Shown in pieces: positions 1-9,572 of a stretch of 32,404 nt of DNA. The position numbers and the translations under genes are program-made. Numbering within the stretch: the stretch's first letter is position 1; each line of letters begins with the position of its first letter. The DNA is taken from positions 1 to 32,404 of the forward strand of contig NKYR01000221.1 of assembly GCA_003184365.1 (NCBI GenBank). Reading direction: 5' to 3'. Origin of the DNA: Evernia prunastri. Taxonomy: Eukaryota > Ascomycota > Lecanoromycetes > Lecanorales > Parmeliaceae. The notes beneath the pieces were generated by a model. That model had not been told where the DNA came from. It saw only the letters and a list, made by a program, of their open reading frames with translations, and did no database searches.

Positions 1-1042
1 GGTTTCTTGACTGCTTAAGGAAGAACGTCCAGGCGGAGTTGGATGCGGAGCGGAGAAAGAAGTCTTTGTTCTTTTTGTTAGGGGGGTTGTTTGCACGAAT
101 GCTGGGGTGCTTGCACGTATGCAGCAGTACCTCCTCGTAAGGGGTTTTCCTTGTGGTCAACAAGTCCTAGCCACGAATGGTTCGTTTTGCCCGTAGGTAG
201 GCCACACCCGGATGCCCAATGATCTGACGTCGAAACGTCTTCACAACGGTCCCGATGACAATTTTCTTTTACTGTTCGCTTGTCAGTACGAACGGAAGGG
301 TGGATGATCTAGTTGTAGTGTCAGAACCGTGCCCAGAGTCAAGTCTAATGGGGGTAAATTGAATAAGACAACTAGATAAAGAGCGAATATGTACACAGGA
401 GAAGAGCGCTTAAATACTAGGAAGAATCCCCGCTAGCCTATGTGATAATGAGAATGTGTCAATGACCAATAAATACTCTATGTGCCTGACACATAGCCAT
501 AAACACTCCCTTTGTACCTGACAGCTAGGGTACGTCCGTAACAATTATGAATAATAATAAAGCAATTAACTACTAATCGAGAGAGGAAGGAGATATTTGA
601 TGAAAGGATGTCAGAAGATCTCTTTGGAATCGATTTCGGTATTTTGATAGAATATTGCATTGCCCTAATAATCCAACTTATTTGCTCTCTTTACACCTAT
701 TTTTACATGCAAGTTGAGCCATGTAGTTGGCGCTCTCTTGCCAAGGCACTAAATCTACTAGTAGGGGGGCAACCCGATGTGAGAAGACCCTATACTCCCC
801 CAACTCCCCGACTCCCCGACCCGAGCAGCCGAGATACCCGATACAAGATCGACGCAGGGGTTTAATATTAGCGCATTAATGCAAGTAAGGGAAGCTCAGC
901 TCTTCCTCTCTTTCAAAGCATTCCGATTGACTTGATTGTGCCAAGAGTGACTCACAATATGATATAGCTTTATATACCTCTATATAAGGCAATGACTCGG
1001 ACCGTCCGCACGACTCCTAAACCACTACCAACACCTCTCGCC
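1..1042. other. 5' intergenic stretch, no gene seen
   Basis: No reading frame here has a recognisable product; the short open frames lack motifs and plausible splice partners. The stretch from about 360 to 720 is AT-rich. The last 100 bases before the next gene contain a TATA-like stretch near 965-985 (tatagctttatatacc), placed roughly 60-80 bases upstream of the BSP start codon, which could be its core promoter. Confidence 0.5.
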
Positions 1043-2037
1043 ATGTCCCCTGCCCCAGCTGAACCTACACCCTCCCCTCTTCCCCTCCGCCCTAAAGATG
1101 AGAAACGAAAAAGTGACGGAGTGAAAGGGTGAGCGGTTCACATGCTCTCTTAAAATTCGTCTAGACCTCTAACAATCGCATCAGCGACAGTGAATCGAGT
1201 AGTCGTCCACATCCGAAACCCACTTTCCCAACTCCAAAGCTTCGCCTCTCTACCCTTGATCTTGATCACCCCGGCTCCAATGTCTTCTTCAGCAACTCAA
1301 ACCCTACCAAAGCCCTTTCCGCTGCCGTAGACGCTGTCCTTTCCATTCTCTACCACCCCACCAAAACCAATGATCATATCCCTGCGTGCCGATCCGTGAC
1401 CCTCTTTCTCCATGCCATGGACGGAGTCGCATACACAAAGGGCTCAGATCTAGATGGAGACCATAAAGAGATCCACTTCTCTTTGGACTATATCAATGGA
1501 ATTCCATCGGCGCGACACAAAGACGAGATCCAAGGGGTACTTGTACATGAAATGGTCCATTGCTGGCAATGGAATGCAGTGGCAACTGCACCTGGCGGGC
1601 TAATTGAAGGCATTGCTGATTATGTCAGGCTGAAGGCTGGTTTAAGCCCACCACATTGGAAGAAGGAAGGAGGTGGGCAATGGGACGCTGGATATCAGCA
1701 CACAGGGTATTTCTTGGAGTGGATAGAAAGTACTTGTGGGGGAGGCAGCGTAAGGAAAATCAATCACGCATTAAAGGACAAGCAATACGAAGAGGATGAC
1801 TTCTGGGAGCAATTGTTCGGCAAGAAAGTCGGTCTTTTGTGGAAAGAGTACGAAGGAAGCCTTGATGTGGAACAGAACAGGACGAAGAATAATGAAGATA
1901 AGACGGAGACGAGCGCGAATGTTCACGAGAAGGAGAAAGGCGATGATGCTAAAGCGAATAGGGACGATGGAAAAGACGATCGTTTCCAGGAAGCCAAACC
2001 CGTCGACAAGGACAAGCCAAACGACAAGCGGGCATGA
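1043..2037 (+). CDS. BSP-family (basic secretory protein) peptidase-like protein
   Basis: Two exons, 1043-1128 and 1185-2037, give 312 residues; the intron has GTGAGC, a CTAAC branch site and CAG. A second CAG at 1188-1190 is also in frame, so the acceptor could shift by two residues. The core (about residues 45-260) matches the plant/fungal basic secretory protein family (PF04450). It has the zincin-like HEMVH at residues 150-154 followed by CWQWN, then the family block GGLIEGIADYVRL. Known members are putative metallopeptidases linked to defence in plants; the fungal role is not established. Two oddities: the N terminus is polar and proline-rich with no signal peptide, although the family is named for secretion, and the last 50 residues are a highly charged Lys/Asp/Glu tail. 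The family call is strong; enzymatic activity is inferred only from the motif. Confidence 0.85.
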
Positions 2038-3298
2038 ACTGAACCGATGTTGTCGGGTGTAAGAGTGATGAGCTGATCTCCTCTCAATTCGTCCTCGTTG
2101 TTCCCCACTCATAGAATCGATATCTAATAAATTTCTTCAGCTGCCGCCGTTCTTGACCCGCTAGGTGAAAAATGGGGAAGCTGCTGAATATGGTATTCTA
2201 GAATTGAGTTCGATGGATCTGCTGCTGGATTATCCGCTGAATGACTGAAGCGTCTTGTGAGACGCATTTTCTAGAAGCAATCAGACTCGCATTCTTCAAA
2301 TGATCTTTGGAGACCAGATGCAAGTGTGCTTCACCCGTCGTCCTAATATTGGGAGAGGAAGAGAAGGATGGGAGAAAGCAGCAATGATTGTTATCAGGAG
2401 TCGACGATTCGAGGCAGATAGAACTGCGAAGCATCAGAGAACGACGGTAGATTGCAACTGTATGTCTCTAGTACATTAAGTCCGGACCCACTTAAGGAAA
2501 CAGCGTTTTTAATCACACAGACAAAGTCTGAATAATCCATAGCTTTGCAGACGGGAAGATGCAGGCGATACCTGGGTTGTATACAGACTTGGCTTGAGTG
2601 GGATAAACGATTGAGAGATGAAGTGCGTAGGAATGGTGGGTTAGAGTGGCAAGTGCTTGGAAAGCGCAGCTAGCCAGACCGAACATGGTCCTCGACCGTT
2701 CGGAAGACTGCATACACAGTGGGATAATGTTTGGGAACTGTGTAGGATCCGTCTTATGACGCAAAAGCTCTTGCAGCTCCGCTGCTCAGATTATGTGGGC
2801 ATGGCGGAGATAAAAAGCAACGCAGATTGAAAGGGAAGCACGGATTTTGGGTGGGTGTAATCAAGATGCACGCGAAAATCATGCCCCCTTTCACTGGCTG
2901 GACAACGGATGCCATCAATTTGAGCACCTTTAATCAGCATATCCTGATGCTAGGAACAGACGGCATTGTAACGGAGATTTCAAAGGATGTGAAGAGCAGC
3001 TGGAAGCCTATGTTGGCCGAAAGGTCGATGTAGAGAACATGATAGGGGTAATTCCTATGAACCTCTCACTTGAAATTTTCGTTCTGCAGAATTCTTGAAG
3101 ACATCCATACAACGCTACATATAATTATCATAAGAATGAATGCCTCACAAGAGAATGGTGCTCTTGATAGCTTGCACGCGATCTATTGTAAGCAGTACTT
3201 GATGGTACTACGAGCATGCCAGAATTGGCAGGTGTCTTCAATGCGTGCCTAGTCCATAGATTGTTACAGTTTGCTAACCAATGACCACTCCAAGATAG
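2038..3298. other. Intergenic or unresolved upstream exons
   Basis: No product is recognised. Short open frames on + at 2827-3033 and 3070-3252 could be exons of the gene that ends at 3956, and a possible intron (GTAATT at about 3048 to CTGCAG near 3090) lies between them. I could not find a phase-consistent path joining them to the exon that opens at 3299. The minus-strand frames at 2198-2434 and 2513-2764 show no motif. Confidence 0.35.
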
Positions 3299-3956
3299 AA
3301 CTTGACGTCTATCAAACAAACTCGAGTGAGGATCAAGTTGTTCTGGTGTGATGAGAGGATGCTAGAAGCTCCTAGACGCAGAGGAGAGCTTCAAAGAGCG
3401 ACTGGTACTTTAATATGTCCTCTTGCCCACCTTGCAAAAAATTTGTTACATGGTCGAGTCGCCACGCAGATTTTTCCGACCTTACCATTGGAAGAGACGT
3501 TGGAAACGCTCGCCTTGCTGATACCAGACAGGAAAGCTTCAGGTAAGCTCAACAAATGGTTCCGGCAGGTAGTGGAAAAAAGTAGGCCTAAAGCTTCTCA
3601 CACGTCTTCGAGAACAAGGTTGGCTGATGGTGGACTTAGGAGCTGAGGAAGCGGTTCCTCTTGACGACGCTGTCAGACAACAGCGAGCCAGCGATTCGAT
3701 CCGGGATATCAGTCGCTATCAATACTGGAGCCAACGTCTGATTGCAGTTCACGGCGCCATGGTCGAAAGCAAACCCCACACCATCCAGCAATGGTGGTAT
3801 GACGACAGAGACAATCAGCAGCGGACCACAGTCCTAGTAGCTGTTGTCGCCTTGTTGTTGACGGCCCTTTTCAGTCTTGTGCAGACGATTCTGACGGGCT
3901 TGCAACTTCATCAGGGCAACCAAAGCCCTCAGCCATCATCAACAGTGCAGACTTGA
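3299..3956 (+). CDS. 3' part of fungal hypothetical protein with C-terminal membrane anchor (5' end unresolved)
   Basis: Exons 3299-3542 and 3586-3956 join in phase across a 43-base intron (GTAAGC...TAG). Without that intron the gene would look frameshifted. The product contains the block LEETLETLALLIPDR and then SRYQYWSQRL and QQWWYDDRDNQQR, directly followed by a hydrophobic helix of about 20 residues (TVLVAVVALLLTALFSLVQT) near the C terminus. This arrangement (leucine/proline block, then a WYDRRN-like motif, then one membrane helix at the very end) is common in a large uncharacterised Pezizomycotina family; I know of no function. The frame is closed upstream by TAG at 3296-3298, which may be part of an acceptor site. 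The true start must therefore lie further left, or the N-terminal part is lost. Orientation is opposite to the regulator pseudogene just downstream (convergent, 20 bases apart). Confidence 0.6.
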
Positions 3957-3976
3957 CTAGCTGCCACATTCACCTT

Positions 3977-6303
3977 CTAATTTACCGAATTTTCGGGCAC
4001 AAGCAGGGTACTGCTGGCGGCTTGATAAATGAAAAGTGACATGCACGCGTCTTCTGGCCAGTCATCCATCGCATCGAGCCGATTACTGGGACTAGTTCGG
4101 GCTATCAGGTCGTCTGTTGCCGGACGAGCCAAGTTCTCCTTTTCTGACCGGTATTTGGCGGCATTGATGGCGACCGAGGGTCCAGACTGTACCTCACCAA
4201 TATGACTGGAAGACTCTGAAATGGACTCGAGGAGCGGACTGACGCGTCTGATTTGGCAAATTGTTTTCCATAATCTTCGAGCACTTATTGATGTTGTGAA
4301 GAAGCCTTTCAAGACTTCGAGTGCAAGGAGAAAGTCATGGTGGACTCCGAAGTAGAAGATATCCGGTGCGTAACACGTGACGAGACAAAAGACAGCCACT
4401 GCAGACACCAGGTAAGAGTCGAAGACCGTCCGGTGCCTTTTGTATACAACGGTTGTTCGATGAAGTGCATATATGTGCTGCACTGTGTCTCGCGCCAAGT
4501 CTACTGCAACTTCTACAGCTTTGATATTCTGTGCTATTCTTTCTCTAGACAAGAGGTCCGGTTTTCAAAGAATGATTTTTAATTGACTGGCTCGAAGCCG
4601 TAGGAGAGCTTTCAACATCAGTCGAATCTCGCTTAGGGCAGCAATTTCATTTTCTAGGGAGCCTTTTAATTTGAGATCAGTAGGTAGTAGATCTGACCAT
4701 TGTTGCACCATATAGTCGAGGTAGGAAGTGGACTCCAGACTCTCTTTCCTGCCATGTTCAGTGTCCATGATCACTCTCCATACTTAAGAGGTTGGTCTAG
4801 TATAGTCAACCATACATCTAAGGTATGGCGTCGTTTCGTCCTTGGTGGCTCCTCAATTTATCGTCAATTTGGAGGATTATGCAAGTACTCACTATCTCAG
4901 GAAGCTCAACGTCCATATCAGCGTCTTGTATGGCAAAAGGCAACTCAGTACCAAGACTCCAGCGGCGATCCAGACAGTATATACACCAGAAGAGCTTGAT
5001 CGCCCATGTGCGTTCGAGGTCATCTGGAAAGTTGCCACTCTTGCGCACCCATGTGGAGCGACGATGAAGCCCCATCTCTAGAACGCCTCGCGCCGCGAGT
5101 CCAGTGTGTCGATAGGCCATTATTTCTTCACCGCAATGGAAATAGTAGAGGCTCTAGGCAACTTATAAGCGTAGGGATACCTTTGGCGCGCGAATACCAT
5201 ATCATCAGCAAGAGAAGCAAGAGCTCTTTGGTATCCACCTCGAAAACTTTGACTCTATTGTACATGACGGTCTCGATACGATCCATCAACAGAGCTCCGG
5301 GTCTACTCTGACCATCGCCATCGAGAACCAGTCCGTTTGCGAGTATCGCTCGCAGAATTTCGAAGTCCCGATCGAAGGTCGATAAAGGAGAAGGTGCCTG
5401 AGAAAGTCTGCGATGGACGATCTCTGGCGGTTTATCAAAATCGTTGCTTGCACATTGCCTGATTGCGCCGAAGTCAACGCATGGGTACAAATCGCCGACT
5501 GTCTCTTCAAAGAGCTCGATCATACGATTCGCATCCTCTTTGGTGAGGTTTATGGCATTTTCGCTCCTCTCGAGGTCGCGAAGGTCCTCTCCGGAGAGAA
5601 TTGGCCGAAGATTTACTCCTCGAACATCAAGCCCAAAGGCAAAGCTGGTAGGACTAACGTAGGCTGGCTCTTTTGAAGAGGGTGCTTCAGATGCCACGTG
5701 CGGTGAGCTACCTTTTCTTGGGAGAAGCGGAGACTGAGACGACACAGACGGAGCACTTAGGTTAGCGGATAAGGTGTGAAGAGTGCCTAGAAGTGTTCCA
5801 ACTTGAGATTGCAGATCGTCAATCTTGGTGTGCAACTGCAGCAGCGACCTAAGTAATAATGTTCAACGTCTTCACGATGTAGCAACGGATTCCGTCCGGG
5901 GCGCCGGCTGTTCAAGAGGGACTCACTCTGACTCCGATTCTTGAAGAGGGACTTTTGTGTTTTGGTTGATGGTGGGGTAAACGCAATTCGACCTGAAAAC
6001 TCGTGCACCGTTCACAGATAGGATTGCCGTTACATTTCGCCTTTCTCCTCCTGCACTCGTTGCATGCATTAGGAGTGTACCTACTTCTGTCGTTTTGCTC
6101 TGCTTTGGAAGACTTGAGAATTGCCTGACATGTGCTCGGATGAGTATCATCGAGATACGGTAGTACTTGGATTTGCTGTCAAGTAAGGGAGTCTGAGGAG
6201 TCATCTTCATTTTCATGGTTCACGTGACCTTGATAAACGTCGTCTCCACTTTATTACTACTGACTTGGGCACCGTGTACATTCGGCAAACAAGCTCGCTG
6301 CAT
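3977..6303 (-). pseudogene. Zn2Cys6 transcription factor (fungal-specific TF domain), disrupted
   Basis: Reading right to left, exons 6303-6229, 6175-5927, 5848-5198, 5151-4893 and 4840-3977 join in consistent phase, with introns of 53, 78, 46 and 52 bases. They would encode about 698 residues. The N-terminal zinc cluster reads ACNECRRRKAKC then CERC, a short coiled-coil linker follows, and then the fungal TF domain (PF04082) with YYFHCGEEIMAYR and LEMGLHRR. Three lesions are visible. One extra base near 5984-5988 shifts frame just before the sixth zinc-cluster cysteine. A TAA at 4784-4786 stands where homologues have Lys/Gln before VWR. A TGA at 4565-4567 lies just before KPDLLSRERIAQN. No GT-AG intron removes them without deleting conserved residues. 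It lies on the same strand as the amine oxidase and may once have regulated it; this is inferred from position only. The start codon is the least certain part. Confidence 0.8.
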
Positions 6304-6753
6304 CAATCAGCTTTGTTTTGTTGAAAATGAATATAATCTAGATTAAGCTCTTTCTAGAATCTACGTTTTTAACATGTTTTACAGGCATCTTCGGCACCTT
6401 GGCAATGACCCTCACACTAGAGTAGGATTTCAGATCCATCCATCCCATTTACCATGCGCGATACCAGCACCAATACCTATTCGCTTTCAATCGCTATCAA
6501 TGGTTTATATACTTACGAGAACATGTAGTATCTGGACAAGACAAAGCTTGATGCTATTCAACCTTGTGTTGACCCAGGCCTGGTGGTTCATCGCGGCAAC
6601 AACTCCAAGTTCACAATAAACTATTACTTCCCATTATTTTCCATTTCCTCATCTCCTTCACCATGTCCATAGCCGAAGTCGTACGCAGATGCCAAAACAG
6701 CAGTGCCCAAGAATACCACCATAGAACGACATTGCCCAAGACACCGATCATCC
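6304..6753. other. Intergenic between regulator and amine oxidase pseudogenes
   Basis: Contains the 3' flank of the oxidase and the presumed promoter of the regulator. An open frame on + (6374-6619) has no motif and no homology I recognise. No repeat or RNA gene was seen. Confidence 0.4.
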
Positions 6754-9060
6754 TCAACAGCATGCACCACCGGCGCTACCATTGCTAAGTACCGAGGCCT
6801 TATTCCGATTTGAAGGCACATCAATGGCAGGATTCCCTTCGAAGAAATCCGCCGGCTTTATGCGAAGCTGGTGGATTTCGACAGGCCTGGTACCGGATCA
6901 GCCATAGTAGGGAAATGGTCGTTGGGAAACACTCTCATGACTGGCCAATCTTCAACTCTTGGATTATGTGTAAGACCGAAAATATTCCAAACGACGACGT
7001 CAGTGTTGTCTACAGCGTCCTTTCGGGCGACTGCGTCGGCGACACCCTCAATCTCCTTCTGACTCTGCAGCGTATATCTGCCTCCAGCATAAAGCTCGCC
7101 ATCCTTGTACTTCGTTATCCACACATGATGGCTTGCGAACAGTGCGCGTTGATACTGCACAGAGTTGGGGGCTGCAAGCAACAACTGCGTCGCGGCAGGT
7201 GTGAATTTGTAACCAACTGGCTTTTCACTGATCCCTTTCTTTTTGTTTGCGTTGATCATCTTGATCGTACGATTAGACCACGGATCAGCATCCAGTGATT
7301 GGGATCTGCTGGACCTCGTATAGGTTGCCTGCTGGATTGGTTTCATGGTTTTGAGGGACCCGATGCGACTCTTCTTGAATCACCGTGTTTTCATGACCGT
7401 CAATTGCTGGATCCAACCGAACGCAGAAAACGTGCTGATGATTCTGAGCTAGTGCTCCTGGCGACACGACATTGCCGTAAACGCTCGTCTTCCCAGGATC
7501 AATGTTTACAACGCTGAAAATTCCTGTGGCTCGAGTTTCGACTGTGATTCCTCCGGCTTGGTCGAGCTTGAACGCAAAAATGTACTCATAGTTGGCCAGG
7601 GTGATGATGAATTGGATGACCAATTCTCTTGACCTAGTCACAACAGCTCTACCGGTTCGCCAGTTGGTATGTTTCCAGCCGATACCGTCATCTTGTTTAT
7701 GCAGACAGACAACATTCGGGCTAGGTTTTGCCATCCCATCCGGGCTCATGCGCAATCCATCGAAATACTAAGACCCAACCGTCATGAATCACTTTCGCGT
7801 CCGAAGCAGGTATTTGGACATACCTTGATGGCACCGAGGCAATCGCAACCAAGGGAGAAATCGTTGGCGCAGTTTCCTGCACCACCGTCACCAAAGTCAA
7901 ATGCTTGCTTCCGTGGAAATGGATTTCGTGGGTCGGCATATGGCACTGTCTGCCATCTGCTGTCAGCGTTAAATCAACTTCCTTCTCGGAGAAACTTGCC
8001 ATCTCGCTGATGACGAGACGATAAAGTACACTTCGACCATCGTAATGAACGTCATGTAGCGTTGCGCCCTCCCTAGGATTGAAACCAACTCGTAACCGCC
8101 ATTTGTGCCATTCAACAAGTCCCCCATTCACCTGAAACGAAGGACTCTCGGGCTGCAATACATCAAGAGGCTTCAAATCTCTGCGCACTCCTCCTGTTAA
8201 AAGCTCGGGAACATATTCTGCAGGTTGACAGTGGTCCACAATATTCGCAGCATGTGTTTTGCCGCTCGAACCATCGCCCGTCCTTCCAGTCGCAAGTCTG
8301 TCAATCCGCACAATCTCATTCGCATTGCGTCCATGACCGGGATCAAAGGTAAAGGATACGCATAGAAATTGGAGTCTTCGTTCTTAGTGGTTCTGTCTTG
8401 TGCAAAGCAAAGTCCTTGGAAGTAACGTCGGTTCTCCTCGGTTGGATCTAGGCCTCCATAAGGCCATGGCTCGACTATGACTTCAAAGCCATGAGGAAGA
8501 GAAAATTCTGCCACAGCCACCTTAAACTTGGGGGACGCGTGGCAAACCCGTACTTAGGTATCGAACTCGGCCCTGGAAGAGTTCTCAGTAGACGAAGCAC
8601 GCATAGAACTCAGTAATGCTTACATTGTGAGCGAAGCGTGGTGCTGACTGCTGACAACCACTTGTGAGGTTTCCTTCATGTTCTCGATGTCGACGATTGA
8701 CTCATGGAAATAGGGGAATTTGCTGGACCCCACCACGTCGTATTGACAAAGAGCCTGACGTGGAGGCCTGAGTACATCAACATTGTCATTCCTCTTGCGC
8801 TCAGCGGCCAATAATTTCTTCAGAAGCTCCCTTGGCGGCTCTTGTAAAAGTATCTCGCGAAATTGAACGACGGAGTTTGGATATGCTTGGAGATCGACAT
8901 TCCGTGCGACAGATGTCTCTTCAAGTGAGAGTTGGTCCAATGGATGAGGTGCCATGTCTACTCTGAACAAGAAAAAAATGGATTACTCCAGAATTGGTAG
9001 ATCGTGAGTTCAGATTTACCTTATTTCAGAGGCAGTCGCCCATCGCTTCTTATAGCTCAT
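6754..9060 (-). pseudogene. Copper amine oxidase (primary-amine oxidase, TPQ type), disrupted
   Basis: Right to left: exons 9060-9020, 8962-8624, 8572-8000, 7949-7824, 7767-about 6931 and 6886-6754. The product resembles peroxisomal/cytosolic fungal copper amine oxidases, which deaminate primary amines to aldehyde, ammonia and peroxide. Family blocks seen: MAPHPLDQLSLEET near the start, EPWPYGGLD, VGFNPREGATLHDV, AFDFGDGGAG (catalytic Asp region), LANYEY with the cofactor tyrosine codon at 7588-7590, NHQHVF with two copper His codons at 7438-7440 and 7432-7434, and GLTHNPRVEDWP with the third His at 6966-6968. Lesions: TAA at 8554-8556 after MAEFDT, one base missing near 8322-8330 (between PVMD and EIVRIDRLATG), and a frameshift near 7286-7296. 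The intron at 7950-7999 is GC-AG. The last intron (about 6887-6930) has a poor donor (GTTTCC or GTGTTT), possibly a further lesion. Confidence 0.88.
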
Positions 9061-9572
9061 GATCTTTGACTAATTATGGTATCGTTGGCGATCCATAGTC
9101 CCGCCCGGTACCTGATCACCGGTACCTGGTTGGCTCCAGCGGAAGGAGGAACTGGTTCCGGCGCGATCTATCTTCCACTGTCCTCCACACAAGACTTCTG
9201 AAAAAAATTGTCGTCTTTGTGGGCTTTGGGGAAAGGAGAAGTTCCGAGCCAAAGATAAGGATTCGTTTGTAGCGACAAGTAGGCGTCTCGACTGTTATCT
9301 GAGGCGCTCCTTTTTGGCGTCCTTGGGCTGATATGAGCCGAAATCTGCTTCGGAACGAGGAAGTGGTTCCGTGGCCAAGTCCTTGCAGAGCTGCCATTAA
9401 TTTTGGCGCGGACCTTTTTCTTCGCTCAAGATGATCAATTTCTGTGCTTTCTCTTCGGTGGCCTGAAGCTTATATGCCCAAAGTGTGTCGGCCTCGACGT
9501 ACGGAATCCTACTACCCTCAGAGTATTACGCTACTCCCTTCATCTGGCCATATAGATATTTTGATCTTTACC
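9061..9572. promoter_or_regulatory. Divergent promoter region of amine oxidase and permease
   Basis: The two start codons (9060 on -, 9573 on +) face away from each other across 512 bases. Two HGATAR sites, AGATAA at 9253-9258 (+) and TTATCT at 9295-9300 (the same site on -), fit binding of AreA/NIT2-type GATA factors, which activate nitrogen-scavenging genes in filamentous fungi. A near-palindrome GGTACC-TGATCA-CC-GGTACC lies at 9107-9126, close to the oxidase start. Function is inferred from motif and position. The minus-strand open frame 9116-9397 shows no motif and is discounted. Confidence 0.55.

Noticed and set aside
3302..3646. Apparent frameshift in the membrane-anchored gene near the A run at 3575-3581
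   Set aside because: A 43-base GTAAGC...TAG intron (3543-3585) joins the two frames in phase, so no lesion is needed.
4782..4814. A 33-base intron that would remove the TAA at 4784 in the regulator
   Set aside because: It is shorter than any other intron here and would delete the conserved MVDYTRP block; a nonsense change is the simpler reading.
7721..7999. Further frameshifts in the amine oxidase between ISEM and YFDG
   Set aside because: Both frame changes are explained by introns (7950-7999 GC-AG and 7768-7823 GT-AG) that restore conserved residues on each side.
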